In this document: piece by piece, positions 1 to 7,649 of the stretch
Layout of the letters: the number at the start of each line of letters is the position of its first letter
Numbering within the stretch: position 1 is the stretch's first letter
Assembly (NCBI GenBank): GCA_030145595.1
Contig: JAQYVG010000105.1
Span: 1-11,300, forward strand
DNA length: 11,300 nt
DNA from: Desulfobacterales bacterium
GTDB lineage: Bacteria > Desulfobacterota > Desulfobacteria > Desulfobacterales > UBA11574
Direction: 5' to 3'
The notes under the pieces: model-generated
Told to the model about the DNA's origin: nothing
Databases searched by the model: none
What the model saw: only the letters and a program-made list of their open reading frames with translations
Position numbers and translations under genes: made by a program

Positions 1-1425
1 TCGCGAGTCCGAGATGGGGACATTTGAATCAAGTTTTACATATTTTTGGTTACCTGAAAAAATATAATAGATCGAAGCCTTGAGCATATACCCGAGGTTA
101 CAATCTTCGATCTTTAGCTGTGTAGTAACCGTTGCATCTTTACGCCTTGGCTTGATAGTTAAGCGACCATTAAATTTGCCGCCGCCGATTACAGCTTTAA
201 TGGGCCTGATTGTCAGGCTTTTGCGCTTCAGGGTGATTTTGGCTGTTAAATGGTTTAAAGCTAATCTGAGCAACAGGAAACTGTCAGCCTGAATCTTGAC
301 GGTTCCTTCGGCGTGCTTTAGTGCGCCAAGTAACAGCGGGTAGACGGAAAAGGAGGAGTTGTTGGAACCGGAAAGATACGGCCGCAGGTCGATTTTTTTC
401 GACGAAAGCTTTGCCGTTATCAAAGGTGTTTGTTTAACAAGATTTATGTCTATGGAGCCGCTAAGAGCGTTGCGGCCGAGTGTGGCCTTGAAATCGGAAA
501 GCCTGTAAGCTTTGAGTCCAATATCAGTGGCACGAAAGGCCATCTCAAACGGTTCATTGAGCGGTAATTTTTTCCCGGCAAGTTGAGATGATTTTGTTCG
601 ATTCCGGGCTTTAATCCTGAAGCCAAGGTCAATGCCGCGTGGCGTCTTGATATCTTTAACCGAACCGTTGAGTGTAGCCGTGGCGTTACGAGCCTTGACA
701 ATTAGGTTCAAAGACCAAGCCTTGTCAGAGTTTAGCAAGGTTGCCGGGGGGGCGATAGTTCCGGTAACGTTGAAAGGGTGATTGTGGTAGTCTCCATTTA
801 TACTGATTTTTACAGGACCGCCGATACTGGCGGCACTGGCCGTAAGAAGCTTTACCTTTACTTTGTAAGTTTTTCCGGAGTAGCCGTCACGGTATAAAAA
901 ATAGCCGTTTTTAATTTGAGTTTTGTTGAAGGTAAATGCGGCAAGTAGTGGTAGATATTCTGAGGAAGTTGTTTCTTCTTCCGGCGGCGGAATCGGTTTC
1001 TGTGGTGCTGCAAATACAAGGTTGGATTTTCCGTGTTTATCTGTCTCAATAACAATTTCAGGCTCAACTAAAATTAGCTGTTTGACCTCAATGTTTCGTT
1101 TTAGCAGCGGGCGCAAAGCGACCTGGATTTCGAAATACCTGATTTTAGCAAGATTTGTTCGAGTGCCCCAAGGTGCATTCTGAAACTTAATGTCGGTTAA
1201 TACTAATGCCGGTATTAAGCCAAGTTTGAGTTTGATGTCTCCGCCAATGGTCAGTTTACGACCCGTAGCATTCCAGACGGCTTTGGCAATCTGCGGTTTG
1301 AGATCATTGTAATCATAGCTTAATAAAATAGCACAGACCGTAACAATCAATACAACAATCAGTACGGCTCCGGTTACCAGGATCCATTTTAATATAGCTT
1401 TTAACGCAATTTTCAAAGGTCTCAT
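1..1425 (-). CDS. AsmA-family inner-membrane protein, C-terminus cut by window edge
   Basis: An open frame of 475 codons runs from an ATG at 1425 to the window edge without a stop, so the C-terminal part is missing. It opens with a short basic stretch and one membrane segment (about residues 13-36), followed by a long beta-rich periplasmic region. The first 130 residues carry the typical AsmA pattern: NATGRKLTIGGDIKLKLGL, then a strand ending in NAPWG, then an ALRPLLKRNIEVKQLIL stretch and EPEIVIETDKHGKSNLVF. AsmA-like proteins are anchored in the inner membrane and span the periplasm; the family is linked to phospholipid transport and outer-membrane assembly. The start has only a weak ribosome site (CGTGG). 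The M23 gene lies upstream and would be only tens of bases away without the inserted 1471-1621 element, so the two may once have been tightly co-transcribed. The family call is firm; the exact paralogue is not identifiable. Confidence 0.88.
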   Translation of the reverse strand, partial: MRPLKIALKAILKWILVTGAVLIVVLIVTVCAILLSYDYNDLKPQIAKAVWNATGRKLTIGGDIKLKLGLIPALVLTDIKFQNAPWGTRTNLAKIRYFEIQVALRPLLKRNIEVKQLILVEPEIVIETDKHGKSNLVFAAPQKPIPPPEEETTSSEYLPLLAAFTFNKTQIKNGYFLYRDGYSGKTYKVKVKLLTASAASIGGPVKISINGDYHNHPFNVTGTIAPPATLLNSDKAWSLNLIVKARNATATLNGSVKDIKTPRGIDLGFRIKARNRTKSSQLAGKKLPLNEPFEMAFRATDIGLKAYRLSDFKATLGRNALSGSIDINLVKQTPLITAKLSSKKIDLRPYLSGSNNSSFSVYPLLLGALKHAEGTVKIQADSFLLLRLALNHLTAKITLKRKSLTIRPIKAVIGGGKFNGRLTIKPRRKDATVTTQLKIEDCNLGYMLKASIYYIFSGNQKYVKLDSNVPISDSR

Positions 1426-1470
1426 AACCACGCGGGGATGTTATTGTGGTTTCCTTATCTATAAATAGTT

Positions 1471-1621
1471 AGTGTCCGTTCATAAATGGTCTTTTTGTTC
1501 TCCGAGGCGTAGGCCCAATCTTCCGTCTTCGCCTGAAGGCTCCCGTCTACGCAATGCTACGCCGCGGGAACACGCCGGACAAGTGATCTTGAACAAAAAT
1601 CCTCATTTATGGATGGACACT
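1471..1621. repeat. MITE-like inverted-repeat element with possible 4-bp target duplication
   Basis: The ends are imperfect inverted repeats of about 30 bp (1471-1500 and 1591-1621). The right arm reads GAACAAAAA, then ATTTATG, then GGACACT, and the complement of the left arm contains the same three blocks in order. The outermost bases are AGTGTCC and GGACACT. AGTT occurs immediately outside both ends (1467-1470 and 1622-1625), as expected of a 4-bp target-site duplication. The GC-richer core holds a nested inverted repeat, GGCGTAG (1506-1512) and CTACGCC (1557-1563). There is no open reading frame, so if mobile it is non-autonomous. As RNA it could fold into a long hairpin between the M23 and asmA cistrons. 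The structure is seen directly; mobility is inferred. Confidence 0.7.
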
Positions 1622-2543
1622 AGTTAAGAATGTATTTTGCAGGATTGACCGGAATCCCGTTTACGTAAACTTCATAATGGACATGCGGGCCGGTGCTACG
1701 TCCTGAAATACCAACATGTGCAATAATATCACCTCGTTTTACGGATGCGCCATTCTTTTTTAATATCTTTTTAAGATGCCCGTATCGGGTGACGACTCCA
1801 TGGCCGTGATCAATTACAACAAGCTTACCCAATAACCCCTTGGTACCCGCAAAGCTGACATTTCCATCAGCCGTGGCAATGACCGGTGTTGCCATGCGGG
1901 TGGCTATATCCAACCCTTTATGGAATTCGCGCAGGCCGGTAAAAGGTGATTTGCGGTAACCGAATTTGGAAGTTGTCCATCCGTTGGTAGGCCAAATTGT
2001 CGGGGTAGAGGATAATAGATTGCGCTTAAGTTGCAGAAAATTCAAAAGAGATTCAAACCCTTCTTGCTGCTTGCCGGATGCCAGGTCGATTTGCCTGGTC
2101 TGCGCATGCATTGCGCGCATTAAGCTGTTATGTTTTTCAGTCAGCGGAATTTTAGTATCAAGATCCTCGGGAATTGAACCGCCGACACCAAAAAGGCTGG
2201 CCTGATCAGTCGTTTTCTCAATGTTGGCAATAATTCGTATCTTTTTTTCAAAATCGTTCAAGGAAACGAGCTTAGATTTCAAGGCCGTGATCTCATCGGC
2301 AAACTTTTGAATCTGGGTGCGCTGGCCAGCGATTTCATCCGTTTGTTGAGAAATTTGGATTTGCAGTTCACGATGCCCGGGAAAAGTTTTCTTAAGGCTG
2401 GAATAATCGTCAATTACATAGGTGAATAAAACCAGGCAGGCTGTAGATAAAACGCCTAAAAAACGGAGCAGTCTTAGGGAGAATGTTGCCTGTTTTGTTG
2501 AGCCTGTATTGCTTAACATCAGAAAGGAGATTTTTTTACTCAT
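1620..2543 (-). CDS. Membrane-anchored M23-family zinc metallopeptidase (murein endopeptidase-like)
   Basis: A 307-residue protein. A basic N-terminus and one membrane segment (about 24-46) are followed by a predicted coiled coil (about 57-115), a linker, and a C-terminal M23/LytM domain (about 185-305). The zinc and catalytic motifs are complete: HKGLD (H208, D212), YGHL (H256) and HVH (H287, H289). M23 enzymes with this layout (TM, coiled coil, LytM) cut peptide cross-links in periplasmic peptidoglycan or activate amidases. Intact metal ligands favour an active enzyme over an EnvC/NlpD-type activator. The ATG is preceded by AGAGGG at 8 nt spacing. The stop TAG (1622-1620) is formed across the junction with the inverted-repeat element; without the insertion the frame would read on for two more residues (Tyr-Leu) to a TAG at 1461-1459. 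Placement of the asmA-family gene downstream suggests an envelope operon. Confidence 0.92.
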   Translation of the reverse strand: MSKKISFLMLSNTGSTKQATFSLRLLRFLGVLSTACLVLFTYVIDDYSSLKKTFPGHRELQIQISQQTDEIAGQRTQIQKFADEITALKSKLVSLNDFEKKIRIIANIEKTTDQASLFGVGGSIPEDLDTKIPLTEKHNSLMRAMHAQTRQIDLASGKQQEGFESLLNFLQLKRNLLSSTPTIWPTNGWTTSKFGYRKSPFTGLREFHKGLDIATRMATPVIATADGNVSFAGTKGLLGKLVVIDHGHGVVTRYGHLKKILKKNGASVKRGDIIAHVGISGRSTGPHVHYEVYVNGIPVNPAKYILN

Positions 2544-2585
2544 GATATTAACCCTCTAAAATTTACAATTTCACCTAAAATATTT

Positions 2586-2632
2586 GTAACATTGCATGTA
2601 ACACTGCAAATAATATGCAAAAAGCATGCAAA
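2586..2632. promoter_or_regulatory. Helically phased TGCA(AA) repeats upstream of the M23 gene
   Basis: Two adjacent 12-mers, GTAACATTGCAT and GTAACACTGCAA (10 of 12 identical), are followed by further TGCAAA words. TGCA starts at 2593, 2605, 2616 and 2627, a spacing of 12, 11 and 11 bp, so the copies lie on nearly the same face of the helix. They sit about 50-85 bp upstream of the M23 start, where an activator or a DNA-bending protein could act. I could not place a convincing sigma-70 promoter here. The repeat is seen directly; the regulatory role is inferred. Confidence 0.4.
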
Positions 2633-2795
2633 AGTTAAAAAATCAATCCAAAAAAATTACTAATCAATAGATTTCAAACAGTTATCTCAGGTGTCCGCAT
2701 CGCTAAACCACCAAGTACTGTGACATAAATTTGTCAATAAGGCTGAAATTTATTCCGCTTTTAGAGAGTTCTCGCTTTGAATTTTGGGAACAGTT

Positions 2796-2822
2796 CACCG
2801 CAGAGTCGCAGAGGACGCAAAG
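2796..2822. repeat. Degenerate CGCAGAG-type tandem repeat
   Basis: Three imperfect units occur in a row: CACCGCAGAG, TCGCAGAG and GACGCAAAG. Short degenerate runs of this kind are scattered between genes in many deltaproteobacterial genomes (from memory, not searched). No function is visible. Confidence 0.45.
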
Positions 2823-2898
2823 ACAATGAATATTTTTCTTTCTGCTGAGAGGGCAGAAAAAAACTATTGTTTAAGCTCATAGAGTACTAATATTGTGA

Positions 2899-2910
2899 TG
2901 AGATATCTCA
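2899..2910. repeat. 12-bp perfect palindrome TGAGATATCTCA
   Basis: A perfect dyad in the AT-rich gap, about 100 bp downstream of the MltF-like stop and about 355 bp upstream of the M23 start. It could be a dimeric regulator site, but a single short palindrome in AT-rich DNA can also arise by chance. Confidence 0.25.
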
Positions 2911-3011
2911 AAAAATTTGGGTCATTGATAAGTTGTTCTTGCAGGTATCGTAGATTTTCGGTGTGAGGATTTTATATCAAAATGGAAGGCAATCCAACCC
3001 TCATAGCTCCA

Positions 3012-4499
3012 TCAATCGGGTTGTCTTATTTTTTTCAACTGGATTGATCTTTCCTCGTTGATTTGTTCTACTGATTTGAATGCAATAAAATACTTGTTAA
3101 TGTTGGCAACATATCGGACGGTTTCCTGCCCGATTACGCGACGCGCCACGTGCTCTACATTGAAAAACCATTTGCTGGGATCGAGGTTCAGTTTTACGGC
3201 CTCTCTACGCAAGGCATTAATTTTAGCCGGGCCGGCATTATAGGCTGCCACGGTAAAATCGACCCTATCCGCCGAACTGATATGCGGATCACTGAAATAT
3301 CTTTCCCGCAGAAAACCAAGATACTTTACCCCGGCGTGAATATTATTTTCCAGGTCGTTTACATCAGATATTCTAATATTATGGTCGGCTGCAGTTGCGG
3401 GTCGAATCTGCATGATACCGACCGCACCGGCAGCGCTTTTTTTATTCTGATCGAAGCCCGATTCCTGATAGGCTAATGCAGCAATCTTAAGCCAGTCAAA
3501 ATCATATTTTTTTGCATATTTATTGAAAAGAGTTTTCAGCTTGTCAAGTTTCTTCTGTTCGGCTGCTGTAGTTGGGTTGTTTATCCATCTGTTGCCTTTG
3601 TAATATCGTTTGATTAATATATTGCCCAGCAACGTGCCCTGGCCATGCTTCTTGACAAATTTGTTCAGGCTTGCAAGCAATTCAGGGTTTTCTTTCCTAA
3701 CCGCCCAGGCTATTTTTCCGCCGAAGTTAATCTCCAGGTCTTTTCTCAAAACCAGCTCTGTTAATACTTTTGACCAGAGGTCGGCGATGTGGTGATCAAC
3801 GACCGTCAACTCAAAAATTCCGGAGTTGACCATTTGCAAAACGTCCTCGGCTTCCAGGTTTTTATCTACCTGGACAATATTGACCGGCTTCAAACCATCT
3901 CTTTTGAACTGCTCGCTCAAACGCTTTAAGTGTTGAACGTAACTGCTGCCGGCCACCACATGGACTTTACGGCCTGCTAAATCATTGAGCCCTTTCAAGC
4001 CCTGCTCCGGCTTAGAGGTGACGATTATTTCATTAATGTTATTGATATATGGGGTGGTAAAAGCAACCAATTTCCGGCGCTCAGCTGTTATCGTCAAACC
4101 GGCGGCAGCGATATCGCCGCGTCCTGCCAGCAGAGCCGGAATCAATCGCTCAAAAGGGACCGCCCTAAAAACAATGTTAGTTTTTATTTTGTGTTTAGGG
4201 GGCTGCCGGTTGAGAAAACGCTCGTATTCTCGTAGCAGCTCATATTCCATCCCCCCATATTCCCCGCGCATAACAAAAAAATTCGTATCACTATAGCTCA
4301 CCAGGACGCGGATTAGTCTGCGCTGCTGTCGTATCTGCTGGAGATCTCCCGTCCATCTCTGCTCGATACGGTCCATTAATGTATGTCTATCCTCTGATAC
4401 CGAATCCGGATTTTGAGAAATCCCGGGCTGCGCGAAACCATGCAGTATCAACAGGAAAAAGACGCTTATCTTTATAATACAATTAAGTAGGCGTTTCAT
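3012..4499 (-). CDS. mltF: MltF-type lytic transglycosylase (solute-binding family 3 + SLT domain)
   Basis: About 495 residues, numbered here from a TTG five codons upstream (4514). I prefer the ATG at 4499 because it begins a normal signal peptide (MKRLLNCIIKISVFFLLIL, cut near FAQP); neither start has a strong ribosome site. Residues about 66-305 form a periplasmic binding module of family SBP_bac_3, with IRVLVSYSDTNFF, the GDIAAAGLTITAERRK block and TTPYINNINEIIV. Residues about 330-475 are an SLT transglycosylase domain: AYQESGF with catalytic Glu351, GIMQI (366-370) and AYNAGP (424-429). This domain order matches MltF, which cleaves the MurNAc-GlcNAc bond to a 1,6-anhydro product and is regulated by its binding domain. 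I see no lipobox, so it is probably soluble periplasmic or held by an uncleaved signal. The TAXI gene lies about 65 bp upstream, suggesting co-transcription. Confidence 0.9.
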   Translation of the reverse strand: MKRLLNCIIKISVFFLLILHGFAQPGISQNPDSVSEDRHTLMDRIEQRWTGDLQQIRQQRRLIRVLVSYSDTNFFVMRGEYGGMEYELLREYERFLNRQPPKHKIKTNIVFRAVPFERLIPALLAGRGDIAAAGLTITAERRKLVAFTTPYINNINEIIVTSKPEQGLKGLNDLAGRKVHVVAGSSYVQHLKRLSEQFKRDGLKPVNIVQVDKNLEAEDVLQMVNSGIFELTVVDHHIADLWSKVLTELVLRKDLEINFGGKIAWAVRKENPELLASLNKFVKKHGQGTLLGNILIKRYYKGNRWINNPTTAAEQKKLDKLKTLFNKYAKKYDFDWLKIAALAYQESGFDQNKKSAAGAVGIMQIRPATAADHNIRISDVNDLENNIHAGVKYLGFLRERYFSDPHISSADRVDFTVAAYNAGPAKINALRREAVKLNLDPSKWFFNVEHVARRVIGQETVRYVANINKYFIAFKSVEQINEERSIQLKKIRQPD

Positions 4500-4563
4500 T
4501 TCGTCACATTTCAATTGTCGGCGGCCTTGCGGTTATGCACGGGGCCGTGGCGTTGGGTTCCTT

Positions 4564-5889
4564 TCAGCGATTATTTTCTTTTTCGCGGGCTTTATAAAGC
4601 TTGTTTCGCAACAGGTCGATGTGCAGCCGCAGGGCGTAAAGTCCTTCGGCATAGGCCTGCGGTACAGAGATCCGCGCCACTTTTTCTTCCAGTTTGTCGA
4701 GCCCGGCAAGATATTCATCCAAACGTCCGGCGATATGATCCTTCTGTATCTCAGGATCGACGGCCTTAAGCTCCGCATACCATCGGTAGATTTTAGATCG
4801 CATTCTCCACTTGTATATTTGAGGCATGAGCTTGAAAAGAGGATATAGCAGCGCAAGCAGGGGCAGCAGCATGACCGCCATACGGGTAAGAAAATTGGCC
4901 ACCCAGAAAGGCAGGTAGCGCTGCAAAAAAGGAGGTCCGGATTTATAAAACCGCTCGGCTTCTTCACTTAAGTCAAAATCGATATATTTGGGTGTGGGGA
5001 ATTGACCTTCTTGCTCGAATCCGCCGCCCGCATGATGGATTTTTTCGGCCGCTTGGAGGATCAAGTTGATCAAGGCCGGATGCAGGTCCGCTCGCGCCAC
5101 CAGTTGGGTTGTCGGAGCTACCAGAGTAATATCACGCGAAGGAATATCGGCCTCTAAATCGATCACACCTTGGGGTAATTTCAGCACATGTAGGTAAGGA
5201 TAACGGAAGGCATACGTCTCAGCCCGCTCGAGCCCCCTCAGTTTTATTGATCTTGATTTTAAAAGTCGGTAAACATACGATGCACGGTGAGACGCAACAA
5301 AAATGGCGACATCGAGCTCTCCGTTCAAAAGCTTATCGGCTGCCAGTTGAGAACCGTATGCAAGCAGCCGGGTGTTTTTCGCAGTGATTCCGTTAAGTCC
5401 CAGAAGTTGCAGCGCTAAAATTCTAGTGCCGCTGCCCTCCACACCCACGGCCAGGCGCAGTCCCTTCAGATCAGCAAGGCGATTTAATGTGAGGTCCTTT
5501 AGATGAAAAATCCACACCGGTTCAAAGTAGAGACTACCCAGTGATACGAGATTTTTGGTTTGGGCCAAAGCGCCCATGCCGCCCTGCACGAAAGCGATAT
5601 CCACACCGTCCGACTTGGCTTCAAGAAGCTTGAGATTCTCTGCTGAGCCGGCGGTGCTTTTTACTTTAAGCGCAATCTTTTCTCGGGCCAATATTTCACT
5701 ATATTTTTTGCCATAGGCAAAGTAAGCGCCTTCCAAAGAACCGGTGCCCATTGAAATGCGTCGGGAAGGTGCGGGAGCAACAAACTGGTATGCCACCACA
5801 AACGCGATAATTGTAACCACAATCCCCGGGCCGAAGATTTTTAACTTTTCTTTGGGATCAAGTTTTTCCATTTTCCTTGACTTAAACAT
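4564..5889 (-). CDS. TAXI-type solute-binding protein with N- and C-terminal membrane anchors
   Basis: A 441-residue protein. The N-terminus has a basic stretch and one membrane segment (about 18-37) without an obvious cleavage site. The body (about 43-320) resembles TAXI (TRAP-associated) solute-binding proteins: RRISMGTGSLEGAYFAYG, KSTAGSAENLKLLEAKSDGVDIAFVQGG and a later LKGLRLAVGVEGSGTR. A second membrane segment (about 328-352) follows, then a charged, helical tail of some 85 residues (about 355-441) that should lie in the cytoplasm. Classic TAXI proteins are free periplasmic receptors that feed DctQM-type permeases; no permease gene is in the window. The double anchor and tail suggest a ligand sensor or an immobile receptor; the ligand is unknown. 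GGGAG 8 nt before the ATG supports this start. An AAGGAGG sits further upstream with no suitable start codon near it. Confidence 0.8.
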   Translation of the reverse strand: MFKSRKMEKLDPKEKLKIFGPGIVVTIIAFVVAYQFVAPAPSRRISMGTGSLEGAYFAYGKKYSEILAREKIALKVKSTAGSAENLKLLEAKSDGVDIAFVQGGMGALAQTKNLVSLGSLYFEPVWIFHLKDLTLNRLADLKGLRLAVGVEGSGTRILALQLLGLNGITAKNTRLLAYGSQLAADKLLNGELDVAIFVASHRASYVYRLLKSRSIKLRGLERAETYAFRYPYLHVLKLPQGVIDLEADIPSRDITLVAPTTQLVARADLHPALINLILQAAEKIHHAGGGFEQEGQFPTPKYIDFDLSEEAERFYKSGPPFLQRYLPFWVANFLTRMAVMLLPLLALLYPLFKLMPQIYKWRMRSKIYRWYAELKAVDPEIQKDHIAGRLDEYLAGLDKLEEKVARISVPQAYAEGLYALRLHIDLLRNKLYKAREKENNR

Positions 5890-5992
5890 CTTGCAAACTC
5901 CCAGGCAGGCGTTCCTCCTTATATCTCACTGAGGATTGAAATTTAAATAAAAGATATTTCCTTTCCTGTATGCGTGCGTCGCACAGGCAAGC

Positions 5993-6020
5993 GAATAACG
6001 AATAACAAATAACCAATAAC
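5993..6020. repeat. Four tandem heptamers NAATAAC
   Basis: Four 7-bp units follow each other without gaps: GAATAAC, GAATAAC, AAATAAC and CAATAAC; only the first base varies. They lie between the PLD gene and the TAXI gene, about 105-130 bp upstream of the TAXI start. They could be a slippage-prone tract or a repeated binding site; nothing in the sequence decides between these. Confidence 0.5.
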
Positions 6021-6026
6021 TTCAAT

Positions 6027-6043
6027 TGAGCGTTTTTCGCTCA
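6027..6043 (-). terminator. Short stem-loop just after the PLD gene (weak terminator candidate)
   Basis: TGAGCG and CGCTCA form a 6-bp stem around a 5-base loop, about 10 bp past the PLD stop codon. On the transcribed strand only ATTGAAG follows, not a run of U, so intrinsic termination would be weak. It may instead protect the mRNA end. Confidence 0.3.
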
Positions 6044-6052
6044 TTTAGGGTA

Positions 6053-7612
6053 CTACAATTGCGACTCGATCGGAAGCAAACTCATGAAACCGATACCGAA
6101 ACGGCGCCAGAATCCTGTGTAAGGATCAACGTCAAAGGTCTGCTGCTTTCCATAAACCAGGCCGTGCCAGAGAATTTTTTCGGTTCCGCTCTCTTTGTTC
6201 AGTTCCAGGCGAAATGCTACCTGTCCAATATTCTGATCGAACCAGTCGCTCATCCCGGTTGCGATCTCCGTGGATTCCAGCACGACGCCGATCTCGGTGT
6301 TGTGGACCACCGCCCGGGGATCGAGGTTCAGCGAACCGATGAAAACCTTATTGCGGTCAAAGACAAACGATTTGGTGTGCAGGCTGGCCTTGGATGAACC
6401 CTCTTCACCCTTTTTTTCTTTGCGCTCTTTCCGGTTCATTTTTTTGTTCAATTCATACAATTCAACACCGGCGCGCAATAGGTCCTTGCGGTATTTGGCA
6501 TAGCCCGCATGCACGATGCCGACATCGTTAGAAGACAGCGAGTTGGTTAAAATGCGCACCCTCACCCCCCGCTGGCTGAGCTGAGCCAGAAACGCCGTGC
6601 CTTCCTTTCCCGGAACAAAATAGGGAGAAAAGATCATCAATTCCTCCTGAACGCCCTTAAAATAAGGGGCTATCTTCGGGAGCAGGTGATATTCGGTTTT
6701 ATCGAAATCGTGGAGGATTTTTTCCGGCTGATCGTAGACGACAACCGCTTCCCCCCAGACAAAGCGTACGCTGTTTTGCCTGATGGCGTTGGCCAGATTG
6801 GAATCATGCAATGCTTGCAGGTAGTCCGAATCAGCCTGCTTGGCAACGAATTCGTTCATCTTTTGCCGCTTCCGCTCTATTTCCTCAGGAGTGGGTGGTT
6901 TACCTATGAGCACCGCTACGGGATAGGCCAGTTCGCTGTTCCAGTAAAGATCGAAGGCCGTTGATACCTCTTGGGCCACCGGCCCGATGGCCATCACATC
7001 CAGGTCGGAAAAGGCCAGGTCCGGATCAGCGTCGAAGTATTCGTTGCCCATATTGCGCCCCCCCAGGATGGTGACCTGGTTGTCCACCGTAAACGACTTG
7101 TTGTGCATGCGGCGGGTCACCGAACCCATGCGGGTCACAAATTGGGTAATTCGGCTTGTTTTGCGGCTGAACGGGTTGAATATCCGCACTTCCACGTTCG
7201 GATGACGGTCTAGTGCCGCCGCCCCGAGATCCCGGCCTTCGAGATCCATGTCGTCCACCAGCAGACGCACCCGCACCCCCCGATCGGCCGCCTTGAGCAG
7301 TTGATCGGTAAACAACCTGGCGACGAGGTCGCTGTGGTAGAGGTAATACTGTACATCGATGCTGCGCTCGGCTACATGGGCCAGCCCGGCGCGGGCCACA
7401 AAAGCATCCAGGCCGTTTCCTAAAAGCAAAAACCCGGACTGCCCGGGATTAGCCGCCTTTTCAGCGTGGAAGGCTTTGCCAAAGCTGGTATCGTCCGTAT
7501 CCGTAAAGGCATGGGAAGCCGGCCGCTCAAAATCCTTGGGCAGGGTGGCACAACCGCTGATGAGCAGCAAAGACAGCACGGCCGCAAGGATCATCCTGGT
7601 GTTTCTTAACAT
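6053..7612 (-). CDS. Phospholipase D / cardiolipin synthase-like lipoprotein (two HKD motifs)
   Basis: A 519-residue protein. I start it at the ATG at 7612, not the in-frame ATG at 7627, because GGGAGG sits 7 nt before 7612 and the upstream ATG overlaps that ribosome site. A signal peptide ends in the lipobox LISGC (Cys21), so it is a membrane-attached lipoprotein. Two PLD domains each carry a full HxKxxxxD motif: HNKSFTVD (about 170-177) followed by GGRNMGNEYFD, and HTKSFVFD (about 412-419) followed by GSLNLDPR. Such proteins catalyse phosphatidyl transfer or phosphodiester hydrolysis; this lipoprotein subgroup resembles ClsC-like and YjhR-type periplasmic PLDs, but ClsA/B/C identity cannot be assigned. 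A lysine-rich linker (KKMNRKERKEKKGEEG) precedes the second motif. Both active-site halves are intact. It is separated from the upstream gene by a repeat-rich 229-bp gap, so separate transcription is possible. Confidence 0.9.
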   Translation of the reverse strand: MLRNTRMILAAVLSLLLISGCATLPKDFERPASHAFTDTDDTSFGKAFHAEKAANPGQSGFLLLGNGLDAFVARAGLAHVAERSIDVQYYLYHSDLVARLFTDQLLKAADRGVRVRLLVDDMDLEGRDLGAAALDRHPNVEVRIFNPFSRKTSRITQFVTRMGSVTRRMHNKSFTVDNQVTILGGRNMGNEYFDADPDLAFSDLDVMAIGPVAQEVSTAFDLYWNSELAYPVAVLIGKPPTPEEIERKRQKMNEFVAKQADSDYLQALHDSNLANAIRQNSVRFVWGEAVVVYDQPEKILHDFDKTEYHLLPKIAPYFKGVQEELMIFSPYFVPGKEGTAFLAQLSQRGVRVRILTNSLSSNDVGIVHAGYAKYRKDLLRAGVELYELNKKMNRKERKEKKGEEGSSKASLHTKSFVFDRNKVFIGSLNLDPRAVVHNTEIGVVLESTEIATGMSDWFDQNIGQVAFRLELNKESGTEKILWHGLVYGKQQTFDVDPYTGFWRRFGIGFMSLLPIESQL

Positions 7613-7619
7613 TGGTAAA

Positions 7620-7625
7620 CCTCCC
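7620..7625 (-). promoter_or_regulatory. Shine-Dalgarno that sets the PLD start
   Basis: GGGAGG on the minus strand, 7 nt before the ATG at 7612. It overlaps the alternative ATG at 7627, which itself lacks any purine-rich site, so translation should begin at 7612 and the signal peptide becomes MLRNTRMILAAVLSLLLISGC. Confidence 0.75.
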
Positions 7626-7649
7626 ATTTAGTAGCAAGTGCGAAACTCA

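Larger units (their letters stand above)
2544..3011. other. 468-bp AT-rich intergenic region
   Basis: I find no credible gene in this gap between the MltF-like and M23 genes. It holds the M23 upstream region with phased TGCAAA repeats (2586-2632), a TGACA-N6-TGTCA inverted repeat (2719-2734), a degenerate GCAGAG repeat cluster (2796-2822), a 7-bp stem with a 7-base loop (2839-2859) and a 12-bp palindrome (2899-2910). Its length, in a window where other gaps are mostly under 230 bp, suggests that M23 and asmA are transcribed from their own promoter here. Confidence 0.6.

Noticed and set aside
2839..2859. Perfect 7-bp stem TTTCTGC/GCAGAAA as a terminator
   Set aside because: The base run after the stem is A-rich on the plus strand and GAAAAATATT on the minus strand, so neither has the U-tract an intrinsic terminator needs.
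4533..4967. Minus-strand open frame of 144 codons
   Set aside because: Overlaps the end of the TAXI gene in another frame; the product is Cys/Arg/Pro-rich and unlike a folded protein.
5965..5987. CCTGT...ACAGG bulged hairpin upstream of the TAXI gene as a riboswitch
   Set aside because: A single short, bulged stem with no recognisable riboswitch core; it is too small to support a call.
5993..6020. CRISPR-like array
   Set aside because: Units are 7 bp with no spacers; no other repeat-spacer pattern or cas gene occurs in the window.
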